NCBI GenBank assembly: GCA_026545225.1
Contig: CM048853.1
Coordinates: 15,316,755-15,380,754 of the forward strand
DNA: 64,000 bases
Reading direction: 5' to 3'
Source: Cornus controversa
Taxonomy: Eukaryota > Streptophyta > Magnoliopsida > Cornales > Cornaceae
Part shown: positions 21,246-33,553 of the stretch, one piece after another
How positions within the stretch are numbered: position 1 is the stretch's first letter
Layout: each line of letters begins with the position of its first letter
Notes under the pieces: generated by a model
Told to the model about the DNA's origin: nothing
The model's input: the letters and a program-made list of their open reading frames with translations, nothing else
The model's database searches: none
Made by a program: the position numbers and the translations under genes

Positions 21246-22087
21246 TTATTTCATCATCTGAGTTAGGAAGTATTTCACTTCCTCTTCCTCTTCAGACTCA
21301 ACATCTTCATCTTTAAGACAGTTGTCAAACAGATTGGGAAAGGCAAAAGCCTTTGCACCATGACTTATTATGCTGAGTTCCATATCATAGGTATGAGTAA
21401 CCAATTCTTCAAATGTACGAGGCTTGATTCCTTGTAGAATGTAAAGAAGCTCCCAGTGCATGCCTTGCATACACATTTCGACTGTTGATACTTCAGAAAG
21501 ACGGTCTTTGCAATCAAGACTTAGAGCTCGCCAACGGTTGATATAGTCGACCACAAGCTCGTCCTTAATTATTTTGTTCTAGTGAGTTCTAGCATGCTTA
21601 CTGTTCTACGAGTACTGTAGAAGTGGTTGAGGTCTGTGTACCAATCAAATGCATTCCCTTTGAGGGAACGAACAAATTGTTTGACCAAGAGATCCCCTTC
21701 GGTGCCAGTGTTATTACAGGTCTCCACAAAGTGTGCAACATGTTGTTTGGGATTGCCTCTTCCGTCAAATTGTTGGAATTTTGGTGGTTGATATCCCACT
21801 CGCGTCTTTAAGCTGTCAATTCTTTCAATGTAGGGTTTTGAGTACACAAGAGTGCTTTGAGGGGCGCCGCCATACTGTGCTCGGATTGTGTTCGTTATTA
21901 TATCTTGCAACTGTTGGACAGATAACAAAGCGACTGGTGAAGCAGGGTTAGTTTCGTCAGCCATGTGTCTTAACGTAGATGTGTGATGACGCTCTTTTGA
22001 TTGGGCACCTTGAAGAGAGGAATTTGAAGTACTCGCAGGCAAATGTGTTGACTTGTCAGGATTTTGGATTTCAAGCTTCCTCATTAG
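21246..22087 (-). pseudogene. Element C gag, C-terminal part
   Basis: Continues the gag begun at 30095 after the D insertion. It carries the retrotransposon-gag core: VGYQPPKFQQFDGRGNPKQH, VKQFVRSLKGNAFDWYTDL, and after a frameshift near 21560-21575 VDYINRWRALSLDCKDRLSE. The stretch between WYTDL and FYSTRRTVS looks shorter than in relatives, suggesting an in-frame deletion (from memory of the family). An acidic tail precedes the stop at 21246. No zinc knuckle is visible and no pol follows. Confidence 0.8.
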
Positions 22088-22092
22088 CGCGG

Positions 22093-23519
22093 TGATCGGC
22101 GTTAAATGTTACGCATTCTAGCCTCTTAACTTATGTATTTTATTCTCTTAGTGATAGATTATTTTGTGATTTTACTTTGTTTTAATGTCTGTATTTTCAG
22201 GGCCTTAATGATTATTTCAGTTAAAACCATGATTTTGAGCTTTTAAAGATGACATGCAAGATGGTTAGATGAAGCCTACATCAAAGGGATCCATTGAACT
22301 CCATATTTTAACTCAAATCAGCCCAAGGAAGAGGTCCAAGAGAATTACATCTGCTTAAGAAGGTTTTGGGCCTGAAGACCAAATATGCGCATAATACAGT
22401 CTTAACCCATTTTGGAAAATGGACCAGAAGTCTTATTTTCGAGCCTCAAATTGACATAATTTACGCAAAGGCTGAACGAAATTCGATTCTGCACACTTTT
22501 GTATTTCACGAAAATTCCGTAAATCGGACTTCTAGTGGGTCAAAAGTTGGGCCGAAGTCAGCAGAAAAAATCCACCTAATTAGTGCTGTGGGAAACCCTA
22601 ATTAAGTCCTAATTGGATTAGGACTTTGATATATTCTCTTGGCTATTTAAAGTGACAAACTGGGGCTGTATGGAGGATGCTTGGCAGTAGCTTTGAAGAG
22701 CTTTTGGAGTGGAGAATCATTGGTGAACAAGGCGTATCATGAGTGGCTAGTTCAGCCACCAGGGTTTTGATGGAGCCCTAACTAAATATCACTGGTTTGA
22801 TTGTTCTAATTATTGGGGATTTGTGTATTCATTCATAGATTGTGTAATTTAGAGGATTCTTATTATAGAATTGAGCAATAAAAGTCTTATAAATTCAGTT
22901 TCAATGATTTCTTATCTTGTCTTAGATACTTGATTGTTGTTATTGAACTCGTCCCTCTTATTTTCTGTGATCATGAGAGTGATTATTACACAATGGTTTT
23001 CACTGAGAATATCATTAAAAGCTTTGATGGATTATGCCTAGAGAAGATGAACCATACTGTACCCTAGATTAGAGTAGTTAGGCAGATGGCCCATGCCAAT
23101 CGAAGATAGTCCATGACTTAGCCTTAATCATATGTTATCTTCTTGACGGATGGAGGTGAGCTTGTAGCCACCGACACCACTTATGCATGATATGATTCCC
23201 CATAGTTAGTTCAATTGACCATTGATTGTGAAGTTAGTGGTGAAATCAATTACCCTAGACTTATTTTATATTCTCTACACTCCTTAGTCTTTCTTGCTTT
23301 TGTTCAATTGCTTCATTAGTTAATTTAGATATAAAAATCAGCAACTTAGTTCTTTTAAATTTAATTAGAATTAGTCCTAACAATTCAACTCAGTCAGACC
23401 ACAGTCCCTGAGGTTCGACACCCCTTTCGATAGCCCTATTCTGCAAGGAATTCGTTCTATTACGAAGTGTGGTAATTTTTAATTGATACACTTATTGAGT
23501 CACACTCACACACGAATCA
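22093..23519 (+). repeat. 5' LTR of element D
   Basis: 1427 bp, TGATCGGCGTTAAATG...CACACACGAATCA. A TATA-like ctatttaaagtg lies near 22653, a plausible promoter element also present in the 3' LTR. Confidence 0.95.
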
Positions 23520-23524
23520 ATTTT

Positions 23525-23542
23525 TGGCGCTGTTGCCGGTGA
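23525..23542 (+). other. Primer-binding site of element D
   Basis: TGGCGCTGTTGCCGGTGA, five bases after the LTR. It differs at two positions from the tRNA-Asp-type PBS usual for Athila elements. Confidence 0.85.
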
Positions 23543-23833
23543 CTGTCTATTTGATTGTTTGGATTTTTAGAATTAGTTCTAATTGGATTTTTAGTTTAGG
23601 AATTTTTATTTGTTTATTTATTTTTTTATGTTATTTTTTTTCTTTTCATTTATTTATTTTTTTCTTTTGTAGTACTAATTTGTTTTGTTTTATTTTTTTT
23701 ATTTGTTTTTTTTAGTTTAGAATTTTTTTTTTTGCTACTAATCTAATTTATTTTATTTTGTTTATTTATTTTTTTTTCTTTCCGCTACTTCAATCACCAT
23801 ACCATTGAACAAGAGGAAGAGATTATTTACATC

Positions 23834-25432
23834 ATGTATGGTGTGCGTGGTAATAATGAGGCCAACAATATTGTGCCTAATGCTGTTGTGGAAAAAGCGA
23901 GATTGATCAGAGACTACTATGTCCCAGCTGATTTTCAATTGCCTGATGTCACTGCACAGAACTATGAGATCAATCCCAGTATCATTCATATGTTGCCATC
24001 CTACTTTGGGCTGACTCATGAGGATCCGTACAAGCACGTGGATGAATTTTTAGAAGTTTGCTCATTAACGAAAATTCATCACTTCTTAGAAGATGCTTTT
24101 CGGATGCGACTCTTTCCATTCTCTCTAAAGGAGAAGGCCAAGTATTAGTTCAGATCTCTACCGGCGAGTTCTATCACTACATGGACTCAAATGCAAAATG
24201 AGTTTTTGAAGAAATACTTTTCGATAGGGAGGACCAATCAATTCAGACATGCTATCACTGGTTTGTCTCAATTTGAGGGGGAACAATTCTATAAGACATG
24301 GGAGAGATTCAAGGACCTTCTTAGGAAGTGTCCTCATCATCAAGTTCCAATGTGGCATTTAGTGCAGTGTTTCTATGAGGGACTGACAGAAAGTAACAGA
24401 CAGATGGTGGATGCATCATGTGGGGGCACTTTTATGTTAAAAAGTGAAGAGGAAGCTCGGACTTTATTCGAGAACCTCAGTGACAATTCTTTACAACATG
24501 TGTCTTCATCTCGTTCGAGCAGACCATCCAATACAAGGAAGGTTGATAGTATTTTTGAGAGTGGTTCTACGGATGCTATGTCTACCATTGTAGATGTTGT
24601 GTCAAAGAGAGTGGTGCAACTCATGGCAGCTGGTCAGGTTCCTAATCCATCTCCATACCTTCCTATATTTGAGCCATGTGGTTTTTGCTCGAGTCTTATG
24701 CATCATGTGAATAATTGTCCTTCACTTGGGCAATTTTTTGATTTTCGACAAGGACAAGGGGTAGCAATTCAGCCCACTTTTCAACCTCAGAACTATGTGC
24801 CTTCACAATTATATCAAGAACAAGTTCCTATAGCACAGAGGTATTCAGCCATTGAGGACAAGATAACAATTGTTCTAGAAAAATTTGAGAAGCTTGACTC
24901 TATTGTTGAGACGGTGGAAGCTACTGTAGCAACACTTCAATCCACTGCTCAACTGGTTCACTCTCACTCTCAGTTGATTGCCAAACTGGAATCTCAGTTT
25001 GGACAACTTGTTAATGCCGTGAGTAGAAGAGAAGAGGGGAAACTACCAAGCCAACCCGTTACCAACTCAAGAGGGGTTCATGTCCTCGACAATATTTCTT
25101 CTTTGAGCAACCCACACCATGAACAATTTCAAGCCATCACCACTCTTAGAAATGGAGAAATAAGTGACAACAAGGTAGGGGAGAAGAAGCTTGATGAAGA
25201 AGAGGTGACAAAGATTCCTAATTTTGAAATTTCTCATGAGCCTAAAGTGAAATTAAATACTTTCAATACCATTCAACATCCTCCAGATGAGAGTGATAGT
25301 TTCTTCATGGACAGCTTTGATGATTATATTGAAGAAGTTGATCCGATTGCTCTATCACATGATGTTGCGAAGTCCATTGAGGGGGTGAATGATTTTCTTG
25401 ATGTAGTGGCCATGAAAAATACTCCACCTTAG
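23834..25432 (+). pseudogene. Athila gag with one in-frame stop
   Basis: One frame runs from 23834 to 25432 (about 532 codons), broken only by TAG at 24146-24148 just after LFPFSLKEKAKY. The N-terminal half holds the gag core: HMLPSYFGLTHEDPYKHVDE, FLKKYFSIGRTNQFRHAITG, YKTWERFKDLLRKCPHHQVP, NRQMVDASCGGTFMLKSEEE. A Cys/His segment follows near 24670-24730 (CGFCSSLMHHVNNC). A coiled-coil and acidic region completes the C-terminus. The TAG most simply reflects a Trp codon change. The downstream reading into protease is absent. Role: capsid-like protein of the retrotransposon particle. Confidence 0.88.
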
Positions 25433-25994
25433 AGGATTCCGATTGAGCTATTGCCTATTCTTTCTAGCACTCCTCCGATGCCATCATTAGAGTCTCCTCC
25501 ATGGGTAAAATTGAAACATCTTCTGTCAAGGCAGAGAGATGTGATTTTCAAAGCCAATGAGACCATTTTGGTCACTTTGAGTTCGACACAAGGAGGTTAG
25601 GATCATATAGGAGGGACAAAGTTAAATCTCCTCAAGAGATGTGGCATTGGGTGAACTTTCAATTGATGTCGATGACCGTCACCTACGGACGTTAAATTGT
25701 AGGATTTGTATGTATTTCTATCCTTTAATTTCTTTAGTTTTCTTTTATTTTTATTTTTTATTTTTTATTTTTAGTTTGTTTTTCTTTAGTTTTCTTTCAA
25801 TTCTAGTTGTGTTTTAATGATTTTTCTTGGAGTTTTTGATGTATAAGTTACTTCCGGAGGATGCCAAGAGGTGTACCGAGGTATTTGGACTCAAGACGGG
25901 TGAAAAAATGAGCTCTCGGTCGACCTTGGGCGATGGAGACTCCAAAAATACACGTCCCGATCAACGTTGGGCGATGGAGGGCGAAACAGGCATC

Positions 25995-26095
25995 AGCTGG
26001 GGGGATCGATCGCCCCCATTTTTCCCCAAGCTGGGAGACCAACCAGCTGGGTGATCGATCACCCAGCCCCTGGGGGATCGATCGCCCCAGCCCCT
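25995..26095. repeat. GATCGATCGCCC-type repeats (element D)
   Basis: Three copies (gggatcgatcgccccc, gatcgatcaccca, gggatcgatcgcccca) at the position equivalent to 187-292 in element A. Confidence 0.6.
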
Positions 26096-27269
26096 GAAAG
26101 CCCAATCTGCTCTATTTTGCTATTTTTGCTCCCTCATGATGCCTTATATGCTCCCACTTGAAAATACATCACGTTGGTGACTCTTTGTGCCTCTCCTACA
26201 TCAAAATACACTCTAAAAATCTTCCATAACACTACTTGATCATCATCATTTATCACCATCATCATCCATTCCAATCTATTTTTTCTCCATCATCATTAAA
26301 TGATCAATTTTCTCAAGTTTCTTCTTCACAAGGAAGTAGACTTTGTTTGAAAATTTGGTTGAATTTCTTTGAAGGGTTTTGTGCTATAAGTTTGGGGGAG
26401 GACATTGCGCTTTGAATGTGGGCTACTTGGTTGATTTGGATGCTCCATTCTGGCCTTGACTTAGATGTTCTGACACCACCTTTTCCTTGATTTTTTCGGA
26501 GGTAACTATCTTTTGTATTTTTATTTTTATTATTTTTAATTTTTTTTCTTTTTCTTCTTTATTTTATTTTTCATTTTTTTTTCTTCCTTTCTTTCTTTAG
26601 TAAAAAAAAAAATTTATTTCATTTTTATTTTTACCCATATTATTTCACTTGGTCTTTGGGGTATAGTGGTTTGTTTTGACAAGTTGTTGCATCTAAGTTT
26701 GGGGGAGTGCTTGCATTGCCTTCATACCATTGGTGTGCTCTATTTTCTTGCCACTACTCTCTGGATTCCTGGTAACATCGTTCTTACTCTTCTCTATGCT
26801 TTTATTGGGTGTACATTGAGGACAATGTACAGTTTAAGTTTGGGGGTGAGGCGATGCCTTATTTTTGTGCTTTATTGCGTTATGGGATAAATTTTTGTGA
26901 AATTCTTCTTGTTTTAGGATTTTTTATTTATTTTATTTTCTTAGTTTATTTTATTTTATTTTATTTTGTTTTGTTTTTAGATAGAATGTTTTGACATTAT
27001 TCAAAGGATTAATACCTTATGTAAGTGCTTAACTTGCAATTTTTGAGTATATTTTAAATTTTTGGAAACTATGGCTTGAATTAAGTGGTTTTAATCATGA
27101 TTTGCAATAACATGTTTTGAAGTGATTAATTTTAGTTTCCTTACATGCACAAACACACTAGCATAGTCTTATGGGGTAAAAACTTTGGTTTTGAGTTATT
27201 GAATTACATATGCTAGATATTAATTAGTATCTCTTGAGAATGAGTACCAATGATGTGTTTACTTGACTT

Positions 27270-27545
27270 CAATGAAAAAGAAAAAAAAAGAAAAAAAAAA
27301 GTGATGAATAAGCAAATCAATTTGATCCTTTTCATAAGTAACCGGGCCTCTATGCCTCAGGAAGCACTGAGTGTTTGCGTCAAAAGTGAAAGGGTGAGAA
27401 AAGATGAGCAATGGTTGTCTTGATTTGTAGCCTGATTGATTCGAGTAATTAGGTCTTCGGGGTATCTTAAAGCCTAGTGCTCTAAAGCCATCTGGTTTGA
27501 GTCACTGACTGAAAGCTTGCTACATGGATCTTTCAGAAAGCTTAA
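27270..27545 (+). other. Conserved 3' module, element D copy
   Basis: A purine tract at 27275-27302, then the module with ccgggcctctatgcctcagg, gccatctggtttgagtcac and the CTGAAAG/CTTTCAG inverted pair around gctacat. Confidence 0.5.
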
Positions 27546-28101
27546 TAGATCAAGACATTGCACAACCAATAAAGCAATGAAAAAAAAAGGAATTGAAAAA
27601 AAAAATGAAAAAGTCATGTATTCATGTTTGGAAGTATGATTTCAATAAGGGGAGCTAGTGAGTTGAAGGGGTATGTGCCTTAATATATTCAGAGCTGAGT
27701 TATGCTACATGAGATGACTGTTAGTTCACTTTACACGAGGGAACTAGAGTTGGTTATTTTGACATATGTTGATGTGAATTATACATGGGGACCATTGATT
27801 TAAGTTGTGGAATTTAAAAGTTTAAAATTATTCTTGAATGCAACTTTGTAACTATGTATTGTAATCTTCTTCTTGAATTAATGTTGAAACAAAATTTTGA
27901 ATTTTTGTGGGTAACATTTCTAGAAACCCTCACGAGACTATACTCGTCCACTAAGGGGAACCTAGGGGTTTAAAGTCTTGTTGCATATGCTAAATGCAAT
28001 CGTTTCTCCCACGAAAGTGGAGTTAGGTAGTTTAGTTAGTATTTAGTAGTTTCTTTGTTTTAGTATTGTTTTATTCTATTGATAAGGGACTAGCAATATG
28101 T

Positions 28102-28114
28102 AAGTTTGGGGGTG
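28102..28114 (+). other. Polypurine tract of element D
   Basis: aagtttgggggtg immediately precedes the 3' LTR. Confidence 0.8.
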
Positions 28115-29546
28115 TGATCGGCGTTAAATCTTACGTATTCTAGCCTCTTAACTTATGTATTTTATTCTCTTAGTGATAGATTATTTTGTGATTTTACTTT
28201 GTTTTAATGTTTTCTGTATTTTCAGGGCCTTAATGATTATTTCAGTTAAAACCATGATTTTGAGCTTTTAAAGATGACATGCAAGATGGTTAGATGAAGC
28301 CTACATCAAAGGGATTCATTGAACTCCATATTTTAACTCAAATCAGCTCAAGAAAGAGGTCCAAGAGAATTATAGCTGCTTAAGAAGGTTTTGGGCCTGA
28401 AGCCCAAATATGCGCATAATACAGTCTTAATCCCATTTTGGAAAACGGACCAGAAGTCTTATTTCCGAGCCTCAAATCGACATAATTTATGCATGAGTTA
28501 AACGAAATTCAATTCTGCACACTTTTTTATCTCACAAAAATTCAGTAAATCGAACTTCTAGTGGGTCAAAAGTTGGGCCGAAGTCAGCAGGAAAAACTCA
28601 CCTGATTAGTGCTGCAGGAAACCCTAATTAAGTCCTAATTGGATTAGGACTTTGATGTATTCTCTTGGCTATTTAAAGTGACAAATTGGGGCTGTATGGA
28701 GGAGGCTTGGCAGTAGCTTTGAAGAGCTTTTGGAGTGGAGAATCATTGGAGAACAAGGCGTATCATGAGCGGCTAGTTCAGCCACCAGGGTTTTGATGGA
28801 GCCCTAACTAAACATCACTGGTTTGATTGTTCTAATTATTGGGGATTTTTGTATTCATTCATAGATTGTGTAATTTAGAGGATTCTTATTTATAGAATTG
28901 AGTAATAAAAGTCTTATAAATTCAGTTTCAATGATTTCTTATCTTGTCTTAGATACTTGATTGTTGTTATTGAACTCGTCCCTCTTATTTTCTGTGATCA
29001 TGAGAGTGATTATTACACAATGGTTTTCACTGAGAATATCATTAAAAGCTTTGATGGATTATGCCTAGAGAAGATGAACCATACTGTACCCTAGATTAGA
29101 GTAGTTAGGCAGATGGCCCATGCCAATCGAAGATAGTCCATGGCTTAGCCTTAATCATATGTTATCTTCTTGACGGATGGAGGTGAGCTTGTAGCCACCG
29201 ACACCACTTATGCATGATATGATTCCCCATAGTTAGTTCAATTGACTATTGATTGTGAAGTTAGTGGTGAAATCAATTACCCTAGACTTATCTTATATTC
29301 TCTACACTCCTTAGTCTTTCTTGCTTTTGTTCAATTGCTTCATTAGTTAATTTAGATATAAAAATCAGCAACTTAGTTCTTTTAAATTTAATTAGAATTA
29401 GTCCTAACAATTCAACTCAGTCAGACCACAGTCCCTGAGGTTCGACACCCCTTTCAATAGCCCTATTTTGCAAGGAATTCGTTCTATTGCGAAGTGTGGT
29501 AATTTTTAATTGATACACTTATTGAGTCACACTCACACACGAATCA
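28115..29546 (+). repeat. 3' LTR of element D
   Basis: 1432 bp, TGATCGGCGTTAAATC...CACACGAATCA, paired with 22093-23519 and followed by the TSD cgcgg. Confidence 0.95.
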
Positions 29547-29551
29547 CGCGG

Positions 29552-30095
29552 CGATTTGCAAGTCCTTCTCTTCGACAATCTTTGTGAGGTTTTTGATTGT
29601 GCGCACCATGACTGCCAGTTGGTCTTCCGTCGAGGTTGTTCCAATCATCATAGCTGCGACAACATTCGAATAAGAAAGACATTGAGGGCCAACATTCTTT
29701 GAAGGGACCGATTGCTTTGAAATCTCAAGTAACGACTCTGAGAGCGAACCGACGCTAGAGTTGGCATCAGAGACGACGTGGGGTGAATGTGGTGGCACAG
29801 ACTTTTCTGAAACTACTTCAGAGTTCTTTGCCCCCTGAGGACCAATGGTGTTAACATATTTAGTTTTCACATCCATTGGTTTAGCAGGATTGGTTTTCAC
29901 CAAATCTTGCTAATTCTTGAGCGAAGCAATTGCTTTGGTCTTGCTACACATCATAGGATCTGCTGAGGTGCTGCTGGCACTTGACAGGTTCCTAGTGTTC
30001 TTGTCACTGCTTGCGGCAACTTTGGTGTTAGCCATTGCAGCAGCGGTTTCTTTTGTATTTTTCTTGTTTGTTTTCTGAACCTTGAGAGGAGCCAT
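29552..30095 (-). pseudogene. Element C gag, N-terminal part
   Basis: The gag start is best placed at MAPLKVQKTNKKN (30095). The frame has one internal stop at 29912-29910 and then stays open to the D insertion at 29551; it continues in 22087-21246. The N-terminus is Lys/Thr/Ser-rich, followed by a Leu/Glu-rich segment (VRTIKNLTKIVEEKDLQIAA) that may be a short coiled coil. It starts about 60 bases after the PBS. Confidence 0.75.
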
Positions 30096-30156
30096 AAATT
30101 CTGATGAATAAAGTTTTGGATGTATAATGTAAGAGATAGAGATGAGAGACAGAGAT

Positions 30157-30175
30157 GGTCCCACCGGGTGTGCCA
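30157..30175 (-). other. Primer-binding site of element C
   Basis: The minus strand reads TGGCACACCCGGTGGGACC, six bases inside the 5' LTR. It starts with TGG as needed to pair with a tRNA CCA end. The cognate tRNA is not assigned here. Confidence 0.7.
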
Positions 30176-30181
30176 GAAATT

Positions 30182-30624
30182 TGTACACACAAATTTCGTG
30201 TCCGAAAATCTAGGAACGAAAATTAGTAACAAATAAACTATTTTATTAATTTAAGAAAAGATGGATACAATTCTCTATAAATCTTTACAAAAGAAATATG
30301 AAGATAAGGTCCTCTGATTCGATCTCCTTGGTAATCCGGCTTCAAGGGCTACAAGAGCTTGATCTTGAGTTAGATTGAAACTTTAGTGAAGAATGACACG
30401 TGGATGATGTGCTTGTTGTTCTTCTCCTTCAGGGTTTATGTGATTTGAAGCTTTGAATTTTGAGTGAAGACTTCTGCAGAGTTTCAACTTTTTCTGAGAA
30501 TCTTCTGGCTCCCTTTTCCCACCTCTGGACCTTTATTTATAGGCTCACCAGAGGGGTAGATTTGTAACTTTCTTTTCTTTTGATAATTATCCTATAATTA
30601 TCTTTTATGATAATTTTGATAATT

Positions 30625-30677
<53 letters not shown>

Positions 30678-30867
30678 TATCCATTAGAACCATTTTCAAG
30701 TGGACTTTGACTTCTCAGACAATTTAGACCAACCCATAACTCATTTATTTATGGTGGGTCTGGGCTTTAAATTATCTGACTCATTGGGTCACATTTCAAA
30801 GTGGGCTAAACTGAAGAAAAAGCCAAATTGTATTTTGGGTCCATCATGTAATTTTTTAATGTCTACA
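30182..30867 (-). repeat. 5' LTR of element C
   Basis: 686 bp, the partner of 17667-18348, with the same TG...CA ends and an (AT)n run at 30629-30674. It is followed by TSD gtgtt. Confidence 0.93.
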
Positions 30868-30872
30868 GTGTT

Positions 30873-32913
30873 GAATTAGCGAAACAATAAAATTTTGAGA
30901 AAGAAAGATGGTTAACTCTAATTTTTTTTAAATTATTTCAAATGTTGCACTCTCATTCTAATGGAACAATTAAAATTAGTAAAAAAAAAAAAGAAAAATT
31001 AGAATATGAACATGAAATACAAGAAAAGAAAAATGTATTCAACTTATGGACAAATTTAGAAGGATAAAATTTAAAATAGCTTGTCTAGAAGATGATGATG
31101 AATGTTTCAAATGCGGCAAGTATTCGTTTGGATTTGCTCATTGTTTTTTTTTGTTTTTTTTAATTTGTTATGTTTAAATTGATATGTGAATAATGACACT
31201 ATGCTGAATTTGAGTGAGAATCATAATAAATTTTGAAAAATTTGTTATAATAAGCTACAATTGTTTATGATTCTTTTTCAAAATTTATTGTTTGGTCGTT
31301 ATAAAATGAGATTTGATTGTAATTGTACACTGCATTTGTCATAGAATCATTGCAATTCTGAAATTTTTTCCAATAATTGTCCAGCAATATTGGGTGTTGA
31401 GGTAAATTTTATAATATTTTCTTGTTAGCAGCTAACTTGGGAGTAGCACAAAAAAACCTCTTCAATATTTAATTTTCTAGTTTTGTTACATTGATCGTGA
31501 ATTGCATAAAGGTCAAACAAAAACCAATTTTATAGTTTTTTTTTCTGTTTTATAATTTTGAAAATTTTCTTACATATATTAGATATATTAAAATATTATA
31601 AAGGAAAAATAAATTATAATAAAATTATAAAATAACATGCTTGATTAATTCAAGAGCCATGTTGGGTATATTATCTGAAATTGAGCTTAAAATTTAAGTT
31701 TTTGAACTTGTAAAGAGTCCGAGTCAAAATCTAATCCAAGTACACAACCAGACAAATCTAAATCTGAATAACTTTTAACTAGGCTTGGAAATTGGCATGA
31801 CTCAAGAAAAGCGACAAAAGTATATATTTAGAACCATGATAAATTAAATGGTTGATATATCATCTCAATAAAATTTTGTAATGATACAAATCAATAGTGC
31901 TTTATAAATATTAATAGAGCAACGTTACACATCTCGAATTTAATTCGAGTTATGTATCTCGAATATAAAATGGCGATATTAAAAAGACTTAAATATCCTC
32001 CACTTTGATACATATTACACTTTTTATAAGTTTTAATATTGTATCAAACTAAATGAATCTCATTAAATGGGGAGGTGAGAAATCTAATCAAACAAGATTT
32101 TTCTATATATATATATATATTCTCTTTTGCACTCTGTCAACTTCCCTCTATCTTTATTGGGTCTCTCTTCAAAATTCAACTCTAATCGAAAATACTAAAT
32201 GAAAATAAAATTATATGAATCTTTAAGTATATTATGCGTTTATATAATTATTCACACATGTAAATAGTGGAGAAAATTGGAGTTTTTATTCAAGAGAAAA
32301 CGTTCCAAGCTTATGTTAAAGAAATAATAGGAAAAAATTGTAGTTTCTAGTCTCAAATATTTAAAACTTTAATGTAAATAGTCTCTCAAAGGAAGATACA
32401 GGAAGAAATTTTAATTTGAAATTTAAGTTATTGAGTTATGTTATAATTTAGATTCTATAATGATAAGTTTTGCTATTTTTTCTCTTTTTTCTTTTCAAAT
32501 TATTCTCTCAAAATAATTACTTTTAAAATATAGAAAGTTGTCAAATAATTAGCCACGTAGTGCCAAATAATTAGCCACCTAATTTGAGATACTAATTTAT
32601 GAATTATATTCATGAAGTTTAGCATTTTCATATTAATAGATAAGAAAAAGACCAAAAGAATTCTTCAATCTGAAATTCTAAAAAGTAACATTCCATCCAA
32701 AAAAAAAAAAAATAGAATTTTACACACTAAAATTCCCAACTATCATTTTAGATAAAATTCACTTTATGCATTTGCTCATGTGATCATAAGATATTTTTTC
32801 TTATCTAAGTAATGAAATTTAGAGATCAAATATTTTTGAGGTGAAAAGTCTAATACGACTTCTGCAATAAGTCTCCATAAGGTTAACATAGACCAAGTAA
32901 AGCTAGTACTTTG
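30873..32913. other. AT-rich region, no gene recognised
   Basis: About 2 kb of strongly AT-rich sequence with only short chance ORFs. No matching repeat in the window. Possibly old, decayed intergenic DNA. Confidence 0.6.
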
Positions 32914-32918
32914 GATTA

Positions 32919-33553
32919 TGACGTCGGACAGAACAGTGATTATTCTGTAGGCTAATGGCAACAGGAAATATACAGAAATAATGCAAGAGAATCGCCCAAA
33001 AGCTCAGAGAAAAGCCTCTGATATTCTATTCAATATTCAAAATTCAAGTTATTTCATAATCAGCCCACAAGCCGAGCTATATAGCTGAAACTGGTCAACA
33101 TTACCAAAAATAACAAAATCCTAATAATCGTGCCAAAATAAAATACGAAATAAAAGAAGGAAGCTGCCAGAAACCTGGCCCAAATCGAGTCCAGAATCAC
33201 TTCCTAATCGACAAAAAAAATATTACTAAAAAAGAAAATAAATAACTAAAATTGGGGATTCGGAGGGGAAAACAGTGGATTTTGGGCTCGAAAAAATATG
33301 CACCCAGCCTAGCTTGGTGCCCACGACGTGCGCGCTAAAACAAGCTTTCCGAATTGTGGTCATAAAGGCGATTCTGATACCCGTAGCCAAAATTATGGCC
33401 AAAATACCGAAACGCGTCCAAAACTGCCCCAATTAGGGACAATATTGCGGTTTCCTGCGATCTTTGCGCTGATCTGCTAACTCAAGGTATCTCAGCGCCA
33501 TCAATGTGTCATCTGGCAGCACAGCACCTTCTGACTCGGATTCTCCTGCATCA
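32919..33553. repeat. Solo LTR
   Basis: 635 bp with TG...CA ends (TGACGTCGGACAG...TCCTGCATCA) and a perfect 5-bp TSD, gatta, at 32914-32918 and 33554-33558. It is more GC-rich than its surroundings and has no internal ORF. This fits an LTR left after recombination between two LTRs. Composition suggests the sense strand is minus, but this is not secure. Confidence 0.75.

Larger units (their letters stand above)
25433..28101 (+). other. Element D post-gag and 3' non-coding region
   Basis: About 390 bases of unrecognised remnant (25433-25826) join directly to the post-pol region shared with element A (from 25827, MYKLLPEDAKRCTEVFG-type stretch). The part equivalent to A's env-like ORF is missing between about 26450 and 26490. 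PPT-like motifs lie at about 26391, 26695 and 26837. The conserved 3' module is at 27270-27545. Confidence 0.65.
22093..29546 (+). mobile_element. Athila-like Ty3/gypsy element D, pol-deleted
   Basis: Two LTRs (22093-23519 and 28115-29546) are flanked by a perfect 5-bp TSD, cgcgg (22088-22092 and 29547-29551). A PBS at 23525 and a PPT at 28102 are present. The inside (about 4.6 kb) has a gag pseudogene (23834-25432), then directly the post-pol region found in element A; protease, RT, RNase H, integrase and the env-like ORF are missing. It interrupts the gag of element C on the opposite strand. LTRs differ by a few percent by eye, more in the 5' half. Confidence 0.94.
17667..30867 (-). mobile_element. 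Gag-only Ty3/gypsy element C (TR-GAG-like), split by element D
   Basis: Both LTRs are present (5' LTR 30182-30867, 3' LTR 17667-18348) and flanked by a perfect 5-bp TSD, gtgtt (17662-17666 and 30868-30872). On the minus strand: PBS (30157-30175), gag (30095-21246, interrupted), a downstream region without any protease, RT or integrase, four tandem or low-complexity arrays (20495-18470), PPT and 3' LTR. Element D occupies 22093-29546 inside gag. Without D and one TSD copy the element is about 5.7 kb, so it would depend on pol supplied by another element. Confidence 0.92.
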
